A stretch of 26,132 nucleotides of DNA, taken from positions 1-26,132 of IMG/VR virus record IMGVR_UViG_3300036671_000284. One strand, 5' to 3'. Origin of the DNA: a virus. This document shows positions 19,243 through 25,778 of this stretch, piece by piece; the stretch's first letter is position 1; the number at the start of each line of letters is the position of its first letter. The translations under genes were made by a program, and so were the position numbers. The notes beneath the pieces are model-generated. The model worked only from the letters and a program-made list of their open reading frames with translations. It was not told where the DNA came from and made no database searches.

Positions 19243-20292
19243 ATGAACAACTATATCGATACTATTCGTGCCAAATATGACATCCAAGACCATGTTGAGG
19301 CCCCGGTAGTTGTGCCAAAGTTGCCTGTGACAGGTATTGTGTTGATTGTGGGCACATCTGGATCAGGTAAAACAACAATCTTAAAAACGATTGATCGGCC
19401 CAAATCAACAACTGTTGATCAGTCTGCAACTGTGCTGGAAAATTTCAGCTCAGCCGAGCAAGGTGAGGAACTGTTGCTGGCTTGTGGCCTACGTACTATC
19501 CCTGCTTGGTTTCGTTCACCAGCCACTCTGAGCAACGGTGAATACCACCGTTTTGAGATTGCGCTGGGACTGGATCAAGGGCATGTCATCATTGACGAGT
19601 TTACCAGTGTAGTTGACCGCGACACTGCCAAAAGCCTGGCATTGAGTGTTCGCTGTTACTTTGACCGACATCCTGGTGTGTTGTATATTGCATCGTGTCA
19701 TCGTGACATCATTGATTGGTTAGATCCAGAATGGGTCTACGACACTGATCTGCAAAAACTTGAAAACCGGAGGTCACTTCATCGACTGGGGACAAAACCC
19801 GAGCTCTCACTCACCCTCACAAGCACAACTCCGGACTATTGGCGCTATTTTTCAAAGTATCACTATCTAGACACCAACATGAGCCGCAGTGTTCATTGTT
19901 ATGCGTTGCTGTTGGGGGAGAAACCCATAGCATTTCATGCTGCAATACATTCCACCAATCGCGACATTCACAGCTATTGGCGTGGTCATAGAACCGTGGT
20001 GTTGCCCGAGTTTCAAGGCATGGGAATTGGCACTACTTTCAGTGATGCCATTGCTGAAATATATGTTAGTCGTGGGTTGCGTTATTTTAGCAAAACTGCG
20101 CACCCCAGTTTCGGTGAGCATCGAGAGCGATCAGACTTGTGGCGTCCAACATCAACAAACAAAAAAAGCCGTTTGGGAAGCTACTTGCTCAAGGATGGGT
20201 CAGCACGTAAGATGCCCGGTTATGGAGGCACTACCACTGCACGTGATGCAGGGCGCATATGCTACAGTCATGAGTACATTGGCAAGAAATAA
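19243..20292 (+). CDS. ABC-type ATPase fused to GNAT acetyltransferase domain
   Basis: 349 residues. N-terminal ATPase: GTSGSGKTT (37-45, Walker A), LSNGE (96-100, ABC signature), HVIIDEFTS (114-122, Walker B), SCH (151-153, H-loop). C-terminal half: VVLPEFQGMGIGTTFSDAI (252-270), the acetyl-CoA loop of GNAT enzymes. No membrane segments, so not a transporter. A TTG at 19201 would overlap the previous gene; the ATG at 19243 with GGAA upstream is preferred. Substrate unknown. Confidence 0.8.
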   Translation: MNNYIDTIRAKYDIQDHVEAPVVVPKLPVTGIVLIVGTSGSGKTTILKTIDRPKSTTVDQSATVLENFSSAEQGEELLLACGLRTIPAWFRSPATLSNGEYHRFEIALGLDQGHVIIDEFTSVVDRDTAKSLALSVRCYFDRHPGVLYIASCHRDIIDWLDPEWVYDTDLQKLENRRSLHRLGTKPELSLTLTSTTPDYWRYFSKYHYLDTNMSRSVHCYALLLGEKPIAFHAAIHSTNRDIHSYWRGHRTVVLPEFQGMGIGTTFSDAIAEIYVSRGLRYFSKTAHPSFGEHRERSDLWRPTSTNKKSRLGSYLLKDGSARKMPGYGGTTTARDAGRICYSHEYIGKK

Positions 20293-20730
20293 TCACTTGC
20301 ACCAACTTTGTTTTTTATCCCCGTAATACTCTCTTGCATAGCCTTGATCAATCAGCAAGTTACGCAGACTCTGTCCATCAACAATGACATCACCCAACAC
20401 TCGACCGCCATACTTGTCCCATGACATTATGGCAATACTCACTTGTTTGGCCTGCTTGATCACCGTTTGAGTGAATTTGCTAGCAGCTTGACCTTTGGCA
20501 TTTTCTTTATCGCACTGTGCTCGCCAACCTTTTTCTGGTGTGTCAACTCCGTAGATTCTGACCAGCAGTTCTTTCTTCAGAGGCTCAGGCAAAAAGTCAG
20601 CACGGAACCCCACTGTGTCACCATCAACCACACGTGTGATTTGGAAATTGTATATTTCAACTGCAGGCTCTCGCGGTGATGCAAATGATACCAAGGGTAT
20701 CATTACCAGCATTAATAAGATTTTTTTCAT
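20293..20730 (-). CDS. secreted SNase-like (thermonuclease) nuclease
   Basis: 145 residues with an N-terminal signal peptide (MKKILLMLVMIPLVSFASPR). RVVDGDTV, LVRIYGVDTPE and YGGRVLGDV match staphylococcal-nuclease motifs with the catalytic Arg/Asp/Glu set. Likely calcium-dependent and exported to periplasm or medium. Converges tail to tail, with no gap, on the ABC/GNAT gene. It may degrade host or competitor DNA around lysis. Confidence 0.85.
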   Translation of the reverse strand: MKKILLMLVMIPLVSFASPREPAVEIYNFQITRVVDGDTVGFRADFLPEPLKKELLVRIYGVDTPEKGWRAQCDKENAKGQAASKFTQTVIKQAKQVSIAIMSWDKYGGRVLGDVIVDGQSLRNLLIDQGYAREYYGDKKQSWCK

Positions 20731-20765
20731 GTTGACCTTGTTGTTGTTTATTTATTTTGCCAAAG

Positions 20766-20833
20766 ACTCAGTAGAAACCATTAGTTTGTTGCAGTGCAAG
20801 GTAAATAACTCAGTAGAAACCATGAGTTCTACT
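20766..20833. promoter_or_regulatory. paired 16-bp direct repeats, likely operator
   Basis: ACTCAGTAGAAACCAT occurs at 20766-20781 and 20808-20823, 42 bp apart (four helical turns). The second copy is part of AGTAGAA/TTCTACT (20812-20833). They lie between the divergent SNase and 20853 genes. Confidence 0.55.
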
Positions 20834-20852
20834 AACACAAGGAAGACACAAA

Positions 20853-21020
20853 ATGTTTTTAGCAAACTTAATTGAAAGATTATCGGAAATGTTTCCCAAG
20901 CAGGACTATCAAAGTCGCCTAGAGCGTTACATTGAATCACATCAACCTGAGAATTGTTCTGATGTGGAACGATTACAGAAAAGATTTGAGCATGAAGAAT
21001 TCAAAGGATTGGTATTATGA
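20853..21020 (+). CDS. DUF3563-like small protein, 55 aa
   Basis: MFLANLIERLSEMFPKQDYQ, then SRLERYIESHQPENCSDVER. The ERYI...DVERL pattern resembles DUF3563-type bacterial and phage proteins of unknown function. AAGGAAG precedes the ATG. Its TGA overlaps the next ATG. Confidence 0.65.
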   Translation: MFLANLIERLSEMFPKQDYQSRLERYIESHQPENCSDVERLQKRFEHEEFKGLVL

Positions 21021-21109
21021 AAAATCTTTTTTATAAAATTCTTGCCTATTTTGAAGACTACTGCACCAAAAAGGCACAAGACCGTATCAAACAAGGCAAT
21101 TGGATGTGA
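21017..21109 (+). CDS. very small protein, 30 aa
   Basis: Starts at an ATGA overlap: MKNLFYKILAYFEDYCTKKA, ending GNWM. Amphipathic and basic. A second frame (21042-21188, TTG start, ending IWLG) overlaps it, and which is translated cannot be decided here. Confidence 0.45.
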   Translation: MKNLFYKILAYFEDYCTKKAQDRIKQGNWM

Positions 21110-21188
21110 GCAATTTGAGAACCTGGCTGGCATTGTCGAACAGTTGTTATCAGCTGATTTGGAAGTACCTTGCATCTGGCTCGGTTAA
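21042..21188 (+). CDS. alternative overlapping frame, 48 aa
   Basis: Open from a stop at 21018. It reads through KRHKTVSNKAIGCEQFENLAG and on to EVPCIWLG. The second half (EQFENLAGIVEQLLSADLEV) looks like a real helical protein. Only TTG starts are available and there is no clear ribosome site; it is +1 relative to the 21017 frame, so a frameshift product is another option. Confidence 0.35.
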   Translation: MPILKTTAPKRHKTVSNKAIGCEQFENLAGIVEQLLSADLEVPCIWLG

Positions 21189-21229
21189 GGCATCATAAAT
21201 TGGCCAGACAATATAACAATCAGGTATAG

Positions 21230-21658
21230 CTACCTGGGTGGTCTATCTTCGTAGTCAGGGCGGTCAGAATCAAAATTGCCAGGGCGGTGAGATCTGTACT
21301 TGTTGGGATCGGAACCGTACCTGTTGGAATTGGATCCATTCATTCTGTGATCAAGTATGGCATTGGTGACCCAAACTCCCATGTAACCCAAGAAATACCA
21401 CTCAGGCAAACTGTCTGGGTGTTTTATCATGATGTATATAAATCCCCAACTGCTGAGTACCCAAGCGCCAAATCTGGTAAATTTCTTTTCATCCAACTTG
21501 CCGTCGGTTGTGACTAAATCTTCAAGATCAAACGCAGAGTCTTTGTTTAAATGCAATCGAACTAGTATATAAAACACACCCATAATCAAGCCCAACAACA
21601 TGATGGCCATGCTATTGGTTTGGTTAAAGTAAGTTAATACAGTATCTATCCAGTTCAT
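21230..21658 (-). CDS. holin-like membrane protein
   Basis: 142 residues with hydrophobic segments at about 17-35, 66-80 and 88-104, and a long charged Arg/Asp/Ser-rich tail (SNRYGSDPNKYRSHRPGNFD). Position in a cassette with endolysin and spanin-like genes suggests a holin or lysis regulator. No family match is recognised. Overlaps the upstream gene by 4 nt. Confidence 0.55.
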   Translation of the reverse strand: MNWIDTVLTYFNQTNSMAIMLLGLIMGVFYILVRLHLNKDSAFDLEDLVTTDGKLDEKKFTRFGAWVLSSWGFIYIMIKHPDSLPEWYFLGYMGVWVTNAILDHRMNGSNSNRYGSDPNKYRSHRPGNFDSDRPDYEDRPPR

Positions 21659-21918
21659 TTTACGCTCTCAAAGATAACTTTCTGTTCTGCATACCAAGCA
21701 GACCATGCATCATTCAATGCTCTACAACCGTTGTACTGAGCATAGTTTTCGGTGACCACTGTGATGACATCACTCAGCTTGGTGGTGCCAGGTGGAACCA
21801 AGATCAGCTCGCCGCAACTTTGTTTCAATGCTGGAGGAATACTGGGAAATTCCCTTGTTACCGGAGTTGACACACACCCAGTTAGTACTAGACAACACAA
21901 CACAAGTGACAGTTTCAT
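21655..21918 (-). CDS. lipoprotein, probable outer-membrane spanin (Rz1-like)
   Basis: 87 residues. MKLSLVLCCLVLTGC is a lipoprotein signal with lipobox LTGC, cleaved before Cys15. The mature part is short and Pro-containing. Next to a membrane-anchored coiled-coil protein and an endolysin, this fits an o-spanin. 4-nt overlaps on both sides. Confidence 0.65.
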   Translation of the reverse strand: MKLSLVLCCLVLTGCVSTPVTREFPSIPPALKQSCGELILVPPGTTKLSDVITVVTENYAQYNGCRALNDAWSAWYAEQKVIFESVK

Positions 21919-22358
21919 TTTTTCTTTTCTCCAGTGTTGGACTGAGTTGCCTGATTTAATATGTCCACGGCCAAGGGTATAACTGTGCAGTTTGCATCCA
22001 TTGCTGTGCTGTATTCCCGTATGGCACTGATAACTTGATAGCGAACTTTTTCCACAATCTGTACACGGTCTCGATAGACATATTCAATTTGAGTGTTGGC
22101 TTCGGCTGATTTCTTTTCAGCTGCGGCCACACGTAGTTGCAGTGCAGAAATGCGTTCTCGATATTCACGCTCCTGAGAGATGCCGCCGGCAAACCAAACA
22201 CCCACCACAGTCAGTAATATGCCCAACAACCAAATTGGAGTTTGATAATGGCCAACTACTGGTATATTTTTCAAAAACATGCTGACCACAATGGCCAATA
22301 TTCCAATTATCAGCAGTAGGTAAAATATCCAGTCAGGCAAGAAGTTTATCAACCACAT
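21915..22358 (-). CDS. membrane-anchored coiled-coil protein, probable inner-membrane spanin
   Basis: 147 residues. Two hydrophobic segments (about 10-29 and 41-58) are followed by a long heptad-like helix (ISQEREYRERISALQLRVAA onward) typical of Rz-type spanins. Most i-spanins have one span, so this two-span form is a variation. Lies between endolysin and lipoprotein genes. Confidence 0.6.
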   Translation of the reverse strand: MWLINFLPDWIFYLLLIIGILAIVVSMFLKNIPVVGHYQTPIWLLGILLTVVGVWFAGGISQEREYRERISALQLRVAAAEKKSAEANTQIEYVYRDRVQIVEKVRYQVISAIREYSTAMDANCTVIPLAVDILNQATQSNTGEKKK

Positions 22359-22359
22359 G

Positions 22360-23010
22360 TTATATAATCCCCATGGCTCTACGGTATTGATTCATTCGAT
22401 CTTGATAACCATGTGCATCTCCCTCGGCTGATGTTTTTCTGCCAAGATTAATGCTGTCACTAAGACCGTCAAAGTCTCCAGAATCTACCCAGCGGTTTAA
22501 ATCGTTGGTTTCCCAAAACCAACAAGCTGATTCCACTGCACCGTTGTAGGTTCCCAGGTAATCCACCATGTCTGACAATGGCCGGTCAACATCAGTGGCA
22601 AATCGCAACTGATTGTCTTTGCCGGTCAACTGAATCAATCCCTGCCCTCTATAACGCCAACCATCACCAGATGCTTCGTTACCGTTGCCCATGCGGTCAG
22701 CATAGGCTTTGTTAGCAATGCGTTCTGGGTTGTGTGCATACTGTTTGGCAATTTCATCAGTGGGAAAACGTCTGGACCAGACTCTTCTCAGGCTTTCCCA
22801 CCTATAATTGAGATTTTCAGACAGATGACGGTATCCAGCAGACTCGTGATGTGTCTGTGCCAAAAATGCACAGACTTGTTCACGTGTGGTGATGTTGCAT
22901 TCAGGTAAAAATACCACCAGTGATTTATACCAGTTTTCGTAGTTGGGCAAGTTGTTTAAAAATATGCGCAACTGATCCTGTGTAAAATCAAACGATAAAG
23001 AAGTTGCCAT
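22360..23010 (-). CDS. GH19-type endolysin
   Basis: 216 residues. LAQTHHESAGY carries the catalytic Glu (E56). NRMGNG-type and WRYRGQGLIQLTG motifs place it in the glycoside hydrolase 19 / chitinase-like lysozyme group, which cuts peptidoglycan in many phages. No signal peptide, so it needs a holin for export. First gene of the minus-strand lysis cassette; GGAAC lies upstream of the ATG. Confidence 0.9.
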   Translation of the reverse strand: MATSLSFDFTQDQLRIFLNNLPNYENWYKSLVVFLPECNITTREQVCAFLAQTHHESAGYRHLSENLNYRWESLRRVWSRRFPTDEIAKQYAHNPERIANKAYADRMGNGNEASGDGWRYRGQGLIQLTGKDNQLRFATDVDRPLSDMVDYLGTYNGAVESACWFWETNDLNRWVDSGDFDGLSDSINLGRKTSAEGDAHGYQDRMNQYRRAMGII

Positions 23011-23064
23011 GCGGTGTTCCTTGTTGTATAAACGTATTTATGGTGAAACACTGTCAATGATGAC

Positions 23065-23093
23065 TTGACATCTAATGCATAACTTGCTACAAT
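23065..23093 (+). promoter_or_regulatory. sigma70-type promoter for tRNA-Glu/Ser
   Basis: TTGACA (23065-23070), 17 nt, TACAAT (23088-23093). It lies divergent to the endolysin gene. Confidence 0.75.
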
Positions 23094-23140
23094 TGTTTTG
23101 TTGTTGAATATATGTCATATTTTTAACAACAGTTGTAACT

Positions 23141-23216
23141 ACACCTATCATCTAGCGGCCAAGGATCCCGTCCTTTCATGGCGGTCACACCGGTTCAAGT
23201 CCGGTTGGGTGTACCA
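23141..23216 (+). tRNA. tRNA-Glu(TTC), copy 2
   Basis: Acceptor ACACCTA/TGGGTGT, anticodon stem CCGTC/GGCGG with loop CTTTCAT, T-stem CCGGT/TCCGG-type arm, A73, CCA. Sequence differs from the Glu tRNA at 6171. Confidence 0.88.
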
Positions 23217-23221
23217 ATTAT

Positions 23222-23313
23222 GGAACAGTGGCTGAGTGGCCGAAGGCAACGGTTTGCTAAACCGTCGAGTGGGTTATACTGCTCCGTGAGTTCGAATCTC
23301 ACCTGTTCCGCCA
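23222..23313 (+). tRNA. tRNA-Ser(GCT)
   Basis: Perfect acceptor GGAACAG/CTGTTCC, anticodon stem ACGGT/ACCGT with loop TTGCTAA, long variable arm, T-stem GTGAG/CTCAC, G73, CCA. Its 3' end matches the 3' end of the chimeric Ser tRNA at 7550. Confidence 0.92.
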
Positions 23314-23322
23314 AACCTTGAT

Positions 23323-23338
23323 GTTGCAATAAAACAAC
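23323..23338. promoter_or_regulatory. GTTG-N8-CAAC dyad
   Basis: GTTG (23323-23326), CAATAAAA, CAAC (23335-23338), 13 nt upstream of the -35 box. Confidence 0.4.
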
Positions 23339-23351
23339 AATATTTTGCTGG

Positions 23352-23380
23352 TTGACCGATAATTCAATCTACGCTATAAT
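23352..23380 (+). promoter_or_regulatory. sigma70-type promoter
   Basis: TTGACC (23352-23357), 17 nt, TATAAT (23375-23380); leader contains TAAACAAACAGGA. Confidence 0.8.
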
Positions 23381-23409
23381 AGTTTTATAGTAAACAAACA
23401 GGATAAATC

Positions 23410-23553
23410 ATGCAATACACACTGATTACCAAGACCGGAAAAATCCACATTTTCTCAGTTAAATCCTGTGCAGAACAGTTCCAAATGGCTTATGGTAGAG
23501 TTATTGTAGTTGCTGACATTTTGGTTGACACAAAAACTCAATTGGCTGTATAA
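23410..23553 (+). CDS. small hypothetical protein, 47 aa
   Basis: MQYTLITKTGKIHIFSVKSC, then a helix and a beta strand, ending TQLAV. AGGA precedes the ATG and a consensus promoter lies upstream. Similar in size and start to the 3094 protein, without clear homology. Confidence 0.6.
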   Translation: MQYTLITKTGKIHIFSVKSCAEQFQMAYGRVIVVADILVDTKTQLAV

Positions 23554-23594
23554 TACACTACACACTACACACTAAACAAACAGGAGTTACACAA

Positions 23595-23852
23595 ATGAAA
23601 GAACTCAAAGCGTATGTTGAACAAGAGAACAAGTGGTCGGCTGTTTTTGGCAAAGTGCCCTTGGATTTAAACTCAGCTGAAGACCGTCAACGTATTGCAG
23701 ATCGCATTGATTCGCAACTGAGTCCAGAAAACTTGACCTGTGATGGTGAACTCAGCCGTAGTCAAGTCAACGCTCGCTACCGTCAACTAAACCGAGTTGC
23801 AACACAGTTGCGAGCACTAGACCCAGCGATCAAGTTTGACGAGGTGTTTTGA
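23595..23852 (+). CDS. hypothetical protein, 85 aa
   Basis: AGGAG precedes the ATG, within the repeated leader ACTAAACAAACAGGAG. Helical, charged protein (QRIADRIDSQLSPENLTCDG; SRSQVNARYRQLNRVATQLR). Not recognised. Confidence 0.75.
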   Translation: MKELKAYVEQENKWSAVFGKVPLDLNSAEDRQRIADRIDSQLSPENLTCDGELSRSQVNARYRQLNRVATQLRALDPAIKFDEVF

Positions 23853-23916
23853 CTGTAGCTGACCTAGTGCATAACAAAGATTTAAGAATCAGAAACTAGC
23901 ATAATTGGAGAAGCCC

Positions 23917-24171
23917 TTGCATTTTAAACCTAAAAAACATCATGAGCCTACACAATTAGACAGCCAGCGACAGGTGATACAGGCAGGTGACTTTGTGCTG
24001 TACTCATCATAGTGGGGAACTCTGAGCCCAGGGCGTATAGAAAAAGTTACACCAAAACGGGTCGTGGTACGTGGTTTAAAATTTCATTGGCACGGCGGTC
24101 TTTGCCAACCTGCCAAAGTAACTAAGATCAGTGAGCAACAAGCTGTGATGGAAATGTTAAGGTTGCGCTAA
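23917..24171 (+). pseudogene. 84-codon frame interrupted by an in-frame TAG
   Basis: From a TTG at 23917 (GGAG 6 nt upstream) a coding-like frame runs to TAA at 24169, broken only by TAG at codon 32 (24010-24012). It reads GDFVLYSS, stop, WGTLSPGRIEKVTPKRVVVR. A single transition from CAG (Gln) would explain the stop. It is either a recently inactivated gene or one read through by suppression; the apparent UUA tRNA at 4455 could decode it. Confidence 0.6.
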
Positions 24172-24296
24172 ACAGCAGAGTATTAGTCTTATCAACCCAA
24201 TTGGTAGTGAACATAGTTTGTAATAAATATTTAAGAACAGCGTAAACCTGCTGAGGAAACATTGGCGACACCCGGGTTCAACTCCCGGCATCTCCA

Positions 24297-24379
24297 CCAG
24301 TAAGTATATTGTGACGAAGGAACTCAACTTTGGGAACCGGAAGTAAGGGCACTAGGCACACAGTATACTTTCTAATGGG
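24297..24379 (+). ncRNA. intervening segment of the tmRNA, hairpin family member
   Basis: AAGTATATTGTG (24302-24313) pairs with CACAGTATACTT (24359-24370), one G-U, between the acceptor CCA and the coding-piece 5' end. The arm nearly equals AAGTATACTGTG of the element at 17465. It should be removed when the tmRNA matures. Confidence 0.65.
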
Positions 24380-24485
24380 GATGATATTGGCAATCGACCG
24401 GCAAGATAGTACAAGGACAGGCGCTCGGCAATGTAGAAGTCGTTAGGATTAGGGTATCCTGGTCGTAGAAACAAAAAACGTAAAT

Positions 24486-24524
24486 GCAAACGATGAACAA
24501 TTCTTGATGGCTGCAAATGCTTGA
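24486..24524 (+). other. tmRNA tag reading frame, ANDEQFLMAANA
   Basis: GCA at 24486 is the probable resume codon, preceded by TAAAT (compare TAGTC in E. coli). It reads ANDEQFLMAANA then TGA TAG. ANDE is the classic tag start. The end AANA departs from the usual LAA/VAA/MAA. Confidence 0.75.
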
Positions 24525-24563
24525 TAGCGAAGTAGGTTTTGCTTTGTAAAAGAAAAAACCCTC

Positions 24564-24590
24564 ATAGGAGCTTCGGCTCCTATTTGTTTG
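24564..24590 (+). terminator. terminator of the tmRNA, possibly bidirectional
   Basis: ATAGGAGC (24564-24571), TTCG, GCTCCTAT (24576-24583), then TTGTTT. On the other strand it sits at the stop of the HNH gene, preceded by a run of Ts in that direction (AAAAAACC on plus). Confidence 0.75.
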
Positions 24591-25215
24591 GATATTCCCA
24601 AGTCCATGTTCCATCGGGCAATATTTTCTTTTTTCTACCAGTAACGGTTGCTGATAATTTAACGGCACTTTTTTTCCCGTTTTCGGCAGATGTAGGACTT
24701 GGGAGTCCTTTGTTCCAGGCAACCCTTCCCATCATCGATTCGCTAAGTTTTGTATTTTTCTTACCTGCTGTTTTTTTACCATTTCGTGCTCCGTTACATC
24801 TGTGTCCACACACAAACTCAGATTTAATAAGATGATGACAAAACTCTAATCTAACAAATATTCCATTACATATAACACACTTGTATGTTCTATCTTCCTT
24901 TGGCTTAGTTTTAGTTCGTTTATTTTGCTCAGATAATAATTTAGAATGTTCCAACCTTGCTTTCTCGTAGTATCTATTAGAATATTGTTTGATCCTCCCC
25001 ATCATATTAACAGCATGCCATAGTTTACCTCCGTATATCTTTGCTAGAAAGATATGAGCTATATAATGTTCTCTTGCGGTAAGATTTACTAGATTGGTTG
25101 GGTCATCTGTACCACCTATACATCTAGGAATAATATGATGGTTTTCCTTGTATCCAGCAAGGGTTCGAGTCTTTGCTCGTTCTATTAAAAAATGATATTG
25201 TTTAGTATAATTCAT
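24580..25215 (-). CDS. HNH homing-type endonuclease
   Basis: 211 residues. ENHHIIPRCIGGTDDPTNLV and AREHYIAHIFLAK (about 24-58) form the HNH catalytic core. A zinc-ribbon-like stretch (YKCVIC ... EFVCGHRC) and a C-terminal GRVAWNKGL...SAENGKK segment like NUMOD DNA-binding motifs follow. Free-standing homing endonucleases of this type spread by cutting genomes lacking them. It stands beside the tmRNA gene on the opposite strand, between two TTCG hairpins. Confidence 0.85.
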   Translation of the reverse strand: MNYTKQYHFLIERAKTRTLAGYKENHHIIPRCIGGTDDPTNLVNLTAREHYIAHIFLAKIYGGKLWHAVNMMGRIKQYSNRYYEKARLEHSKLLSEQNKRTKTKPKEDRTYKCVICNGIFVRLEFCHHLIKSEFVCGHRCNGARNGKKTAGKKNTKLSESMMGRVAWNKGLPSPTSAENGKKSAVKLSATVTGRKKKILPDGTWTWEYPNK

Positions 25216-25334
25216 AACTTTATTTATGCTCTAGCAGCATAAGCCCCGAGGTAGACTATACCTCGTAACCAAAAATAGCAGTAGGCTCTTCGGAGCCTAC
25301 TTTACTGAGTGGCCAAATTATTGCTCAAATGATA
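25216..25334. other. intergenic region with two hairpins
   Basis: CGAGGTA/TACCTCG (about 25238-25256) and GTAGGCTC-TTCG-GAGCCTAC (25281-25300) followed by TTTACT. The second is a likely terminator. No gene seen. Confidence 0.55.
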
Positions 25335-25363
25335 TTGACACAACGCAAATTTTATAATAAAAT
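25335..25363 (+). promoter_or_regulatory. sigma70-type promoter
   Basis: TTGACA (25335-25340), 17 nt, TAAAAT (25358-25363); a TATAAT at 25353 is too close. Upstream of the two tiny genes that follow. Confidence 0.65.
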
Positions 25364-25384
25364 AACGTATTGTGAGGAAATAAC

Positions 25385-25474
25385 ATGATGTCATCTAGTA
25401 ACAAACAGTGCCTGCACGTTGTAGAGATACTCCAGTGTCCTGCCCGGCCAACCAGTCTGAAAGACCTGTTATGA
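25385..25474 (+). CDS. very small protein, 29 aa
   Basis: AGGAAATAAC before the ATG. MMSSSNKQCLHVVEILQCPA, ending SLKDLL. Its TGA overlaps the ATG of the next frame, so it may act as a leader for coupled translation. Confidence 0.4.
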   Translation: MMSSSNKQCLHVVEILQCPARPTSLKDLL

Positions 25475-25590
25475 ACGGTCCTGAATTGGTCAAATTCTTA
25501 ACTCTGTTGTACCGGACCGGCGGACTCAATGCCTATTGGCGAGGTCGTGTTCGTTCTGCAATTGAGCAATTTGGTGGTCGTGTTGAATAA
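25471..25590 (+). CDS. small basic protein, 39 aa
   Basis: Starts at an ATGA overlap. MNGPELVKFLTLLYRTGGLN then RGRVRSAIEQFGGRVE. Helical and basic. Not recognised. An in-frame ATG at 25408 would overlap the whole previous frame. Confidence 0.5.
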   Translation: MNGPELVKFLTLLYRTGGLNAYWRGRVRSAIEQFGGRVE

Positions 25591-25778
25591 ATTTTATTGA
25601 TTAAATCCAAAGTATAAATACTGCTTGCAACGCCGAGATCATCTCGACGTCGGATTCAAATTGACGCTGGACATATCAATGTCTTTATTGTAGTGTTACT
25701 ACACAACGCCTACCGTTAGATACATTCTGTGTCAAGCACCTTTAACCTAATTTAAGAAACTTATACCTGGGTCACAGA
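25591..25778 (+). other. leader region with start-codon hairpin
   Basis: No gene. Contains CGAGA/TCT-CG and GTAGTGT/ACAC hairpins, and CATTCTGTG (25723-25731) which pairs perfectly with CACAGAATG (25773-25781), the latter containing the start ATG of the next gene. Confidence 0.5.

Larger units (their letters stand above)
24239..24583 (+). ncRNA. ssrA: circularly permuted (two-piece) tmRNA
   Basis: The acceptor piece comes first: T-arm CCGGG/CCCGG with loop TTCAACT, CATCTCC, A, CCA ending at 24299. After an intervening segment the coding piece starts at GGGGATG (24377), followed by ATATTGGCAATCGACCGG, like the conserved tmRNA 5' end. GGGGATG pairs with CATCTCC and has the G3-U70 pair needed for alanylation. 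A long-range P2 helix joins CAGG/CCTG and CGCT/AGCG (24418-24425 with 24239-24250, TAAA bulge). A tag frame and a terminator hairpin follow. Two-piece tmRNAs are known in alphaproteobacteria, some betaproteobacteria and cyanobacteria; its role is rescue of stalled ribosomes. Confidence 0.88.

Noticed and set aside
19867-20326. Frames opposite to and shifted from the ABC/GNAT gene
   Set aside because: The plus-strand gene has clear Walker, signature and GNAT motifs; the others are shadows.
24580-25215. HNH gene as part of a group I intron in the tmRNA
   Set aside because: It is on the opposite strand, and the tmRNA pieces that can be recognised are complete without it.
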